From contig DATBLZ010000089.1 of NCBI GenBank assembly GCA_036555065.1, positions 1-20,937 on the forward strand: a stretch of DNA of 20,937 nucleotides, given 5' to 3'. Below the pieces are notes generated by a model. The model saw nothing but the letters and a program-made list of their open reading frames with translations, did no database searches and was not told the DNA's origin. The first letter of the stretch is position 1, and the number at the start of each line of letters is the position of its first letter. Below are positions 14,989 through 20,937 of this stretch, one piece after another. The translations under genes and the position numbers were made by a program. This DNA comes from DATBLZ01 sp036555065 (GTDB taxonomy: Bacteria; Pseudomonadota; Gammaproteobacteria; Steroidobacterales; Rariloculaceae).

Positions 14989-15013
14989 ATCGCGGCTGAA
15001 GCCGCTCCCACAG
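14989..15013 (-). repeat. REP-type palindromic element, copy 2
   Basis: Differs from the copy at 3175-3199 by one base (TTCAGCC instead of TTTAGCC on the minus strand) over 25 bases. The stem arms are GCGGCT (14992-14997) and AGCCGC (15000-15005) with a 2-base loop, and the GTGGGAG head is intact. It has the same orientation in the window as copy 1. It sits inside the moaD-moaE gap, the only real gap in this otherwise overlapping operon. Confidence 0.88.
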
Positions 15014-15024
15014 GAAGAGCCCCC

Positions 15025-15267
15025 TCAACCGCCCGCGACGGGAGGGAAGAATAAGACGACGTCGCCGCTCGCGAGCGGCGTGTCCCAGCGAACCATCTCG
15101 CCGTTGATTGCGACCTTGCAGCTTGCCGCGGAATCGCGGAAGCCGTGACGCTTCGAGACCTCCGCGAACAGGGCCACCGCCGTATTTGAACGTGTCGCAA
15201 GCACCTCGCGGTCGCGCCCGGCCCGCTCGCGAAACACCGCAAAGTATTGCGCGGTAATCTCAACCAT
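15025..15267 (-). CDS. moaD: Molybdopterin synthase sulfur carrier subunit
   Basis: An 80-residue ubiquitin-fold protein. The C-terminal FFPPVAGG ends in the double glycine that is adenylated and thiocarboxylated before sulfur transfer in MoaE. VEITAQYFAVFRERAGRDREVL and VAINGEMVRWDTPLASGDVV match the family in order and spacing. The ATG at 15265-15267 overlaps the moaC 3' end by 8 bases, which supports coupling and the start choice. No moeB gene, the usual activating enzyme, is in the window. Confidence 0.95.
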   Translation of the reverse strand: MVEITAQYFAVFRERAGRDREVLATRSNTAVALFAEVSKRHGFRDSAASCKVAINGEMVRWDTPLASGDVVLFFPPVAGG

Positions 15268-15745
15268 TGCTCTCAGGCGCGACGAAATCGCGTTTGCCGC
15301 CGGTCTTCGAAAGCAGCTTGATCTCGCGGATGCGAATTCCGTGGCTCAGCGCCTTGCACATGTCGTAGACCGTGAGTGCAGCGACCGTCGCGCCCGTCAG
15401 CGCCTCCATCTCGACGCCGGTCTTGTGGGTTGCGCGTGCGGTGCATTCGATGACGACTTCGCCCTCCTCGCCCCAGTCGATCGCGATCTGGCAGTCCTCG
15501 AGCGCGATCGGATGGCAAAACGGAATGAGATCGTGCGTGCGCTTCGCAGCCATGACACCGGCAATGATCGCGGTGTCGAACACGGGGCCCTTCTTCGTGC
15601 GCAATGCATCGCGGGTCTTGGGTGCAGCGTCGGGCGGGAACGCGACGATCGCTCGCGCCCGCGCCGTGCGCCGTGTGATGTCCTTGTCACCGACCGCGAC
15701 CATCGTCGGGCGGTTCTTGGGATCGACGTGCGTGAGCGCGCTCAT
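15260..15745 (-). CDS. moaC: Cyclic pyranopterin monophosphate synthase accessory protein MoaC
   Basis: A 161-residue protein that converts 3',8-cyclo-7,8-dihydro-GTP made by MoaA into cyclic pyranopterin monophosphate. The long signature runs from KKGPVFDTAIIAGVMAAKRT (51-70) into HDLIPFCHPI (71-80). THKTGVEMEALTGA and ALTVYDMCKAL with the active-site Asp and Lys follow, then IREIKLLSKTGGK. The ATG at 15743-15745 overlaps the moaA stop (ATGA). An in-frame start further upstream would add a stretch without family resemblance. The 3' end overlaps moaD by 8 bases. Length matches E. coli MoaC (161). Confidence 0.96.
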   Translation of the reverse strand: MSALTHVDPKNRPTMVAVGDKDITRRTARARAIVAFPPDAAPKTRDALRTKKGPVFDTAIIAGVMAAKRTHDLIPFCHPIALEDCQIAIDWGEEGEVVIECTARATHKTGVEMEALTGATVAALTVYDMCKALSHGIRIREIKLLSKTGGKRDFVAPESNG

Positions 15746-16782
15746 CCGCCCATCCGGTACATCTCGACGCGGTCGCGCACCGAGATTTTCTCGCCGCGAA
15801 TCTCGCTGTAGCGGTCCATGCGGCCGCGCCAAACCTTCTGCACGATGCCGACGAGATCGGTGTCGCTCGCGCCCGCGCGCAACGGTCCCCGCAAATCGGT
15901 TCCGCTATTCGCGAATAGGCACGTATAGAGCGTGCCGTCGGCCGAGATGCGCGCGCGATGGCAATCGCCGCAGAACGGCTCGCTGACCGAGGAGATGAAG
16001 CCTATCTCGCCCTGCCCGTCCGCGAACACGTAACGATCGGCAACCTCGCCGCGATAGTTGCGGCCGACGGGCGTCAACGGCCAGCGCGTCGAGATCGTGT
16101 CGCGCAGCACCTTCGAGGAAACGACTTGGTCCGCGCGCCAGCCGTTGAGCGTGCCGACGTCCATGTATTCGATGAAGCGCACGATGATGCCGGTGCCGCG
16201 GAAACGCTCGACGAGATCGAGCACGGTGTGATCGTTGACGCCGCGCTGCACGACGGCGTTGAGCTTGATCGGCGCGAGGCCCACGGCGATCGCGGCCTCG
16301 ATGCCGGCGAGCACTTGCTCGACACCGCCGCGGTTGCCGTTCATGCGCCGGAATATTTCGGGATCGAGGCTGTCGAGGCTCACGGTGATGCGCTTCAAGC
16401 CTGCATCCTTGAGGTCTTGCGCGCGCGCCGCGAGACGCGCCCCGTTCGTCGTCAACGCCAGATCCTCGAGGCCTTCGAGATCCGCGAGCGCGCCGATAAT
16501 CTCGTCGAGATCGCGGCGCAGCAACGGCTCGCCGCCCGTGAGCCGAAGCTTCGTGACCCCGAGCTTCAGGAATAGGCTCGCGATGCGCTTGATCTCACCA
16601 GGCGTGAGCCAATCTTTGCGCGGCAGAAACTCGTGCGCTTCCCCGAACACTTCTTCGGGCATGCAGTATGGGCAGCGGTAGTTGCAGCGGTCGATGACCG
16701 AGATGCGCAGGTCGCGTAGCGGCCGTTGCATCGGGTCCTTGACCAGTGGCCGCGCCTGAAGTGCCGCGATAGAGCTATCCAT
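15742..16782 (-). CDS. moaA: GTP 3',8-cyclase MoaA (radical SAM)
   Basis: A 346-residue radical SAM enzyme that starts molybdenum cofactor synthesis by cyclising GTP. The first 4Fe-4S cluster motif CNYRCPYC gives C33, C37 and C40. LTGGEPLLRRDL is the SAM-binding GGE motif. The second cluster ligands are C271, C274 and C288 in FCGDCHRARISADGTLYTC. The protein ends in MGG, the functional GG tail of MoaA. The ATG at 16780-16782 has GGGAA upstream. It leads the operon moaA-C-D-E and diverges from the cyclopropane-synthase-like gene across a 94-base region. No molybdenum-cofactor riboswitch is evident in that short leader. Confidence 0.96.
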   Translation of the reverse strand: MDSSIAALQARPLVKDPMQRPLRDLRISVIDRCNYRCPYCMPEEVFGEAHEFLPRKDWLTPGEIKRIASLFLKLGVTKLRLTGGEPLLRRDLDEIIGALADLEGLEDLALTTNGARLAARAQDLKDAGLKRITVSLDSLDPEIFRRMNGNRGGVEQVLAGIEAAIAVGLAPIKLNAVVQRGVNDHTVLDLVERFRGTGIIVRFIEYMDVGTLNGWRADQVVSSKVLRDTISTRWPLTPVGRNYRGEVADRYVFADGQGEIGFISSVSEPFCGDCHRARISADGTLYTCLFANSGTDLRGPLRAGASDTDLVGIVQKVWRGRMDRYSEIRGEKISVRDRVEMYRMGG

Positions 16783-16876
16783 GAGGTTCCCGCCTGTGCG
16801 GACGAGTAAGTTAGCATGTTTCAGCGCTCGGGAGAGCGTGGCACAATACCGCCCTGGCGGAACATAGGTACATATA
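16783..16876. promoter_or_regulatory. Divergent moaA / methyltransferase promoter region with two small palindromes
   Basis: This 94-base gap lies between two divergent start codons. It contains two perfect inverted repeats: CGCTC-GGGA-GAGCG at 16825-16838 and CCGCC-CT-GGCGG at 16849-16860. TATAAT occurs at 16873-16878 but overlaps the ATG of the plus-strand gene, so it is probably not its -10 element. I could not identify a convincing -35/-10 pair for either gene. The palindromes may be operators or hairpins in the leader RNA. Confidence 0.4.
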
Positions 16877-18145
16877 ATGAATAGAAATCGCCTGGAGCCG
16901 CTCGGTGTTCCGAACGCCGGCTACCGGTTCGACGATTCCTCGCCAGAGACGCAGCCGCGATCGGAGCCGACGGCGTTCGATCGCCGGCTCGTGAGCTCAT
17001 TGCGCAGCCGTCTCGACGCGTCGCGCATGAAAATAGTGCTCTGGGACGAGCCCGACTCGAAGCCGGCCGCGAACCAGGCGATCGTCAAAATCTGCGACCG
17101 CTCAGCACTTTGGCAGGTATTGCTGAACCCGGGCCTACACTTCGGCGACTTGTATAGCGCGGGCCGCATCCAGGTCAACGGCGATCTCCTCATCGTCCTC
17201 GACGAAGCCTATCGCTTCCTCGCAAAGGTCGAGACGCGTTTGCGTTGGCTCGGCCGCAAGCGCATTCAGGCGCCGACACTCACGGACTCGAAGCGCAACA
17301 TCCACCACCATTACGACATCGGCAACGAGTTCTACGAGCTCTGGCTCGACCGCGAAGCGCTGCAATACACGTGCGCGTATTTCGCGGAGCCGACGATGAC
17401 GATCGAGCAGGCGCAGCAGGCGAAGATGCACCACGTCTGCCGGAAGCTGCGCCTCAAAGCCGGCGAAAGCGTCGTCGAAGCCGGCAGCGGCTGGGGCGGG
17501 TTCGCCATTTTCATGGCGAAGAACTATGGCGCCCGTGTGCGCAGCTTCAATATCTCTCACGAGCAAGTCGTCTACGCACGCGCATGGGCGAAACGCGAGG
17601 GCGTCGAGCATCTCGCCGAGTTCGTCGAGGATGATTTTCGCAACATCACGGGCGAGTACGACGTGTTCGTGTCGATCGGCATGCTCGAGCACGTCGGCGC
17701 CGGCAACTACAAAGAGCTCGGCGAGCTCATGTGCCGCACGATCGGCAAAGTGGGCCGCGGCCTCGTGCACAGCATCGGGCGCGACTATCCGGCGCCGCTC
17801 AATGCGTGGATCTCGAAGCGTATCTTTCCCGGCGCGTATCCGCCGACGCTGCGCGAAATGATGGATCTCTTCGAGGACACGGGCCTCTCAGTGCTCGACG
17901 TCGAGAACATCCGCCTGCACTACGCGGAGACGTGCCGCGCATGGCTCGTGCGTTTCGAAGAGAACGTCGAGGCCGTACGCGCGATGTTCGACGAGGCATT
18001 CGTGCGTGCCTGGCGGCTCTATCTCGCGGGCTCGCTCAAGGCGTTCGAGCACGGCACGCTGCAGCTCTTCCAAGTGCTCTTTGCGCCGACCGCGGCGAAC
18101 AACGTTCCGTGGACGCGCGCGCACGTTTACGCCAAAGGTGAGTAG
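16877..18145 (+). CDS. Cyclopropane-fatty-acyl-phospholipid synthase-like methyltransferase
   Basis: A 422-residue SAM-dependent methyltransferase that modifies unsaturated acyl chains of phospholipids. An N-terminal lipid-binding domain (about 1-135) precedes the catalytic domain. HHHYDIGNEFYELWLD, C166 in YTCAYF, the SAM motif EAGSGWGG (201-208), GMLEHVG (268-274) with the active-site Glu, and H298 in LVHSIG align with C139, E239 and H266 of E. coli Cfa. The product may be a cyclopropane ring or, given the neighbour, a methylene or methyl branch as made by TmsB/BfaB-type enzymes. The ATG at 16877 has only a weak AGG upstream. The following FAD oxidoreductase begins inside this gene (8-base overlap), implying one functional unit. 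Confidence 0.9.
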   Translation: MNRNRLEPLGVPNAGYRFDDSSPETQPRSEPTAFDRRLVSSLRSRLDASRMKIVLWDEPDSKPAANQAIVKICDRSALWQVLLNPGLHFGDLYSAGRIQVNGDLLIVLDEAYRFLAKVETRLRWLGRKRIQAPTLTDSKRNIHHHYDIGNEFYELWLDREALQYTCAYFAEPTMTIEQAQQAKMHHVCRKLRLKAGESVVEAGSGWGGFAIFMAKNYGARVRSFNISHEQVVYARAWAKREGVEHLAEFVEDDFRNITGEYDVFVSIGMLEHVGAGNYKELGELMCRTIGKVGRGLVHSIGRDYPAPLNAWISKRIFPGAYPPTLREMMDLFEDTGLSVLDVENIRLHYAETCRAWLVRFEENVEAVRAMFDEAFVRAWRLYLAGSLKAFEHGTLQLFQVLFAPTAANNVPWTRAHVYAKGE

Positions 18146-19508
18146 CGCGGTCGCGCCGCATTCGGTCGCAGCGCCGTATGCGCGCAAGAAAGCAGCGCTC
18201 GAAGCGTCTTGGCAATCGGGACCGGGCCAGCTCCGCCTCGAAAAGGCGACGATCTCGAACCTGTTTCGCTACGCGCCGCGCGGCGCGCCGGCTCGGCGTC
18301 TTTCGCTCAAGTCTTTCAACGAGGTCATCGGGCTCGACGCCGCGAACCGAACCCTCGAGGTCGAGGGACTCGCGACATTCGAGAAAATCGTCGACTATTG
18401 CCTGCCGCGCGGTTTCTTGCCGTTGGTTGCCCCGGAGCTCAAGCACATCACGGTCGGCGGCGCGACGGTCGGCATCGGCATCGAGTCGACGTGCTTTCGC
18501 TACGGCTTCGTCCATGACGGCCTCGTCGAGGCCGACGTGCTGCTGCCGGCCGGCGAGGTAGTCACGTGCCGCGCCGATAACGAATACGCGGATCTATTTC
18601 ACGCGCTCGGAAACTCATACGGCACGCTGGGCTACATCTTGCGCGCCAGAATCGCGCTCCACGCCGCTCTGCCCTACGTGCACCTAGCGATCGAGCGCTT
18701 CGCCAATGCGCGCGATTACTTGGCCGCGATGCGCGCGGCGACGGAGCGGCGCGACGTCGATTTCGTCGAGGGATTGTTCTTCGAAGGCAACCGCTTCTTC
18801 CTCATGCTCGGCCGGTTCACGAAAGCCGTTGCCCACGTCGATGACATTCTCCGGAAGAACGTCTTCTATAAGCTCGTGGAGGAGCGTACCGACATCTATC
18901 TCGCGACGGCCGACTACATCTTCCGTTACGACCCGGAATGGTTCTGGAATATTCCAAACACCCGGTTCCATACGCTCTTTCGGCGTTATGCGCCGCGGCG
19001 GTTCCGGAACTCGGGCTTCTACACGCGCCATATGGCCCGCATGAACGCCTTACGACGCGCGCTCGGCGTGCGCGGTGACGACACGGAACCCTTGATCCAG
19101 GACTGGGAAGTGCCGTGGCGGCACGCAGAACAGCTCGTCGAGTTCTGTCTTGCGAATGTCGACATGAGCGGGCGCCCGTGGGCGGCGGTCCCGATCAAGA
19201 CTCCGGGCCGTGCGACGCTCTACCCGATCCCGCCCGGTGAGCTCTATTTCAATCTCGGCAGCTATTGCCAGGTAAAGCGGCCCGCGGGTCGAGAGCCCTA
19301 CCACTACACAAAAATCATGGATCGCAAGTGCTTCGAGCTCGGCGGCATCAAGATGCTTTATTCATCGACGTTTCTCGACGAAGCCGAGTTCGATGCGCGC
19401 TTCAACGGCGCCGCGTACCACGAGCTCAAAAGAAAATACGACCCTGCCGGCAATGCGCCGACGCTGTACGTAAAGGTCGCATACCGGCCGTCAAGGCGGA
19501 CCGGCTGA
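18138..19508 (+). CDS. FAD-binding oxidoreductase, DHCR24/TmsA-like
   Basis: A 456-residue flavoprotein with an N-terminal PCMH-type FAD-binding domain. FEKIVDYCLPRGFLPLVAPELK, ITVGGATVGIGIESTCFRYG (about 104-123) and the downstream LFHALGNSYGTLGYILRARI are typical of the family that includes Delta24-sterol reductase and actinobacterial fatty-acid branch reductases. The C-terminal half is less characteristic. The GTG at 18138 overlaps the methyltransferase stop by 8 bases, which supports coupling and the start choice. In actinobacteria an analogous pair (TmsA/TmsB, BfaA/BfaB) turns oleate into 10-methylstearate: the methyltransferase makes a 10-methylene intermediate that the FAD enzyme reduces. 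I infer a similar role here. A sterol or other lipid double bond is an alternative substrate. It overlaps the next, convergent gene by 18 bases. Confidence 0.85.
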   Translation: MSSAVAPHSVAAPYARKKAALEASWQSGPGQLRLEKATISNLFRYAPRGAPARRLSLKSFNEVIGLDAANRTLEVEGLATFEKIVDYCLPRGFLPLVAPELKHITVGGATVGIGIESTCFRYGFVHDGLVEADVLLPAGEVVTCRADNEYADLFHALGNSYGTLGYILRARIALHAALPYVHLAIERFANARDYLAAMRAATERRDVDFVEGLFFEGNRFFLMLGRFTKAVAHVDDILRKNVFYKLVEERTDIYLATADYIFRYDPEWFWNIPNTRFHTLFRRYAPRRFRNSGFYTRHMARMNALRRALGVRGDDTEPLIQDWEVPWRHAEQLVEFCLANVDMSGRPWAAVPIKTPGRATLYPIPPGELYFNLGSYCQVKRPAGREPYHYTKIMDRKCFELGGIKMLYSSTFLDEAEFDARFNGAAYHELKRKYDPAGNAPTLYVKVAYRPSRRTG

Positions 19509-20936
19509 GCTCTCATTCACCGGTTGCGAGTCGTTCACGTGGTATCTCGCCGCGACGCTTGAAGCAGTGAACTCACCGTCCGTCACGCGCGGACGGAATC
19601 GGCCGGTCTTGACGAAAATCTCGAGATCCTTCTTCGCGGCGTCCGTTACGCCCGGCGACGCGCCAACGATCTCGATTCTCTGCGGCTCGCCGAGCTTCGT
19701 GATCCTGAACGCGACGTCAATGTAGCCGCTCGCTCCTTCCGTCTCCTCGGAAACGAATGGGTTCCGCTCGAACGCCGGAAGCACGACGGGGATTGTCGGC
19801 GCGAAGAGCTCCTCGATCGTTTCCTGTGCGGCGCCGTTCTCCTCGAGCCATGTGTAGACCTGCGCGTATTCGCTTTGCGCCAAGGAATTGCGCGAATAGA
19901 GCAGATCCCAATCGGCGAGCTCGACGAAGGCGCGCGCTTGGTCCGGAAGCGGCGCCGAGCTCGCGACCTCGTAGTCGTAGAGGCGGACGAGACTCTGCCT
20001 GCCGAACTCGTAGTACGACAGGAACCGCGTTCCAAAAGACTCATCGGACTCATCGTGGTCGGCCGCCGGTTCGTCACGCGCACCATGGGGACCCAGCTGG
20101 CCGAGCCGAGCGGCGATCGGATCGCGGTCAACACGGCGAGAGCCCCCGTACGAGTGGCGCTCGACTTCGTCTACGCCCAGAGTCCGACTCTCGTTGAGCC
20201 GCGAGTCGGCCCCGGGCCTAGCAATCCCCGGCGGGCTGTCGAGCTCGGGTCGCACGCGAATCAGGTCGCTCGTGGCGACGAGCTCGGTCTCGAGCGCTCG
20301 CAGCTCGTCGCTCGAATAGAGCTCGTTGCGCAGCAGCACCTCGATCGCATCGGCGTAGTACATCTGCGCGTCCCCGATCACCGCCCGAGCCGCCCCGCGT
20401 CGACTACACGAAAAGAGCTCCCCGAACGACTGGCAATAGCCGCCGATACGCATCTGCTCGGGATACTCGCCGGCCATCCAAGCCTCGAAGAGAGCCATCC
20501 GGCCGTCGGCGACCTCCTGAAAGATCGGAACGGTGCGCAAGTCATTGGGATGTCGCCGCGCGAGCTCAATGAGCTCCTGCTCTCGCGTCCACGCCGCGGC
20601 GAGATTGCCGCTCGTCGTATCATTGGCGATCGCTTGCTGCAGCAACAGTGCTTGATCGAGCGAATGCACACCACGATTGACACGGATGATCTGGAGCGCC
20701 TGATCGATCGCGGCGTTCGCCAAGGCGTGCAGTCCGGTTTGTTCGTACAACACCGCGAGCTCGGTCAAGGGGACGATCAAGCCTTCGGAACGGATACCGT
20801 CGCGCGCCCGGATCTCTTGTATTTGGCCGACGACCTGCGCCTGAGCGGCGTCGTTCGCGACGGGCTCGAACTCGACCGGCTCGAGCTCGGACTGCGCGAA
20901 CGCCGTCTGCAAAATGGCGACCGCGCCCAACGTCAC
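19491..20936 (-). CDS. Tetratricopeptide-repeat protein with TonB-like C-terminal domain (5' end cut by window)
   Basis: At least 481 codons, open to the window edge. The visible start GTG at 20934-20936 gives GAVAILQTAFAQSELEP, which looks like the end of a signal peptide, so the true start probably lies outside. Residues of about 50-260 form helical TPR-like repeats (VPLTELAVLYEQTGLHALANAAI and similar). An acidic, low-complexity linker follows (about 235-295, including HDESDESFG), then more helices. The last 90 residues (YIDVAFRITKLGEPQRIEIV through GRFRPRVTDGEF) resemble the TonB C-terminal fold. No N-terminal TonB membrane anchor is seen. It is presumably periplasmic or envelope-bound. 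Function unknown; it overlaps the FAD oxidoreductase by 18 bases, in convergent orientation. Confidence 0.72.
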   Translation of the reverse strand: MTLGAVAILQTAFAQSELEPVEFEPVANDAAQAQVVGQIQEIRARDGIRSEGLIVPLTELAVLYEQTGLHALANAAIDQALQIIRVNRGVHSLDQALLLQQAIANDTTSGNLAAAWTREQELIELARRHPNDLRTVPIFQEVADGRMALFEAWMAGEYPEQMRIGGYCQSFGELFSCSRRGAARAVIGDAQMYYADAIEVLLRNELYSSDELRALETELVATSDLIRVRPELDSPPGIARPGADSRLNESRTLGVDEVERHSYGGSRRVDRDPIAARLGQLGPHGARDEPAADHDESDESFGTRFLSYYEFGRQSLVRLYDYEVASSAPLPDQARAFVELADWDLLYSRNSLAQSEYAQVYTWLEENGAAQETIEELFAPTIPVVLPAFERNPFVSEETEGASGYIDVAFRITKLGEPQRIEIVGASPGVTDAAKKDLEIFVKTGRFRPRVTDGEFTASSVAARYHVNDSQPVNESSAGPP

Positions 20937-20937
20937 G

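Noticed and set aside
14976..15024. CTGAGA near moaE as part of a THI-box (TPP riboswitch)
   Set aside because: The second conserved THI-box block is absent and the hexamer lies next to a REP element, not upstream of a thiamine gene.
16838..16860. TGGCAC at 16839-16844 as a sigma54 -24 element
   Set aside because: The matching -12 (TTGC-like) block is missing at the required spacing.
19950..20250. Possible frameshifts in the TPR protein around the acidic, arginine-rich linker
   Set aside because: The frame stays open through the linker and recognisable helical sequence resumes in the same frame, so a natural linker is the simpler reading.

Overview
The window is about 20.9 kb of GC-rich bacterial chromosome packed with genes. 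Twenty protein-coding genes are supported, two of them cut by the window edges. No tRNA, rRNA, CRISPR array, insertion sequence or phage gene was seen, and no gene-free stretch exceeds 300 bases. The gene set (ZapE, MsrQ, SelD, Fiu/PiuC iron uptake with Fur boxes, GpmA, TesB) and two REP-type palindromes of the kind known from Pseudomonas and Xanthomonadaceae suggest a gammaproteobacterium. I cannot name a genus.

Layout, left to right. (1) 1-1484, plus strand: the 3' end of an acetoacetyl-CoA synthetase-like gene, overlapping zapE. (2) 1488-2348, minus: tryptophan 2,3-dioxygenase, convergent with zapE and divergent from (3) gpmA and a gamma-carbonic anhydrase-like gene (2402-3732, plus), separated by a REP element. 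(4) selD (minus) and msrQ (plus) face away from each other with their possible start codons almost touching at 4811/4813. (5) 5388-9495, minus: an iron-uptake operon made of a TonB-dependent receptor, piuC and a PepSY membrane protein. It is read from a promoter at 9531-9559 that carries two Fur-box-like sites. (6) 9624-13939, minus: a tight run of GNAT acetyltransferase, moaB, pnuC-like transporter and APH/choline-kinase-like phosphotransferase (overlaps of 4, 4 and 8 bases), then a beta-hydroxyacid dehydrogenase and tesB. (7) 13961-14575, plus: a MocA-like nucleotidyltransferase. (8) 14547-16782, minus: moaA-moaC-moaD-moaE, with a second REP element between moaD and moaE. (9) 16877-19508, plus: a cyclopropane-synthase-like methyltransferase overlapping a DHCR24-like FAD oxidoreductase. 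(10) 19491-window end, minus: a TPR protein ending in a TonB-like domain.

How they fit together. MoaA and MoaC make cyclic pyranopterin monophosphate. MoaD and MoaE add the dithiolene sulfurs. MoaB probably adenylates molybdopterin, and the MocA-like protein may add cytidine, so most of molybdenum cofactor synthesis lies within 13-17 kb. MsrQ is the membrane haem partner of a molybdoenzyme (MsrP) that is not in view. The receptor, PiuC and PepSY protein form a coherent Fur-controlled iron-uptake unit. The methyltransferase plus FAD oxidoreductase resembles the two-enzyme route to mid-chain (10-methyl) branched fatty acids. The transporter plus small-molecule kinase resembles a vitamin uptake-and-trap pair. 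These last two pairs are the most interesting parts. Everything else belongs to well-known families, and I see no clear sign of a wholly new system.
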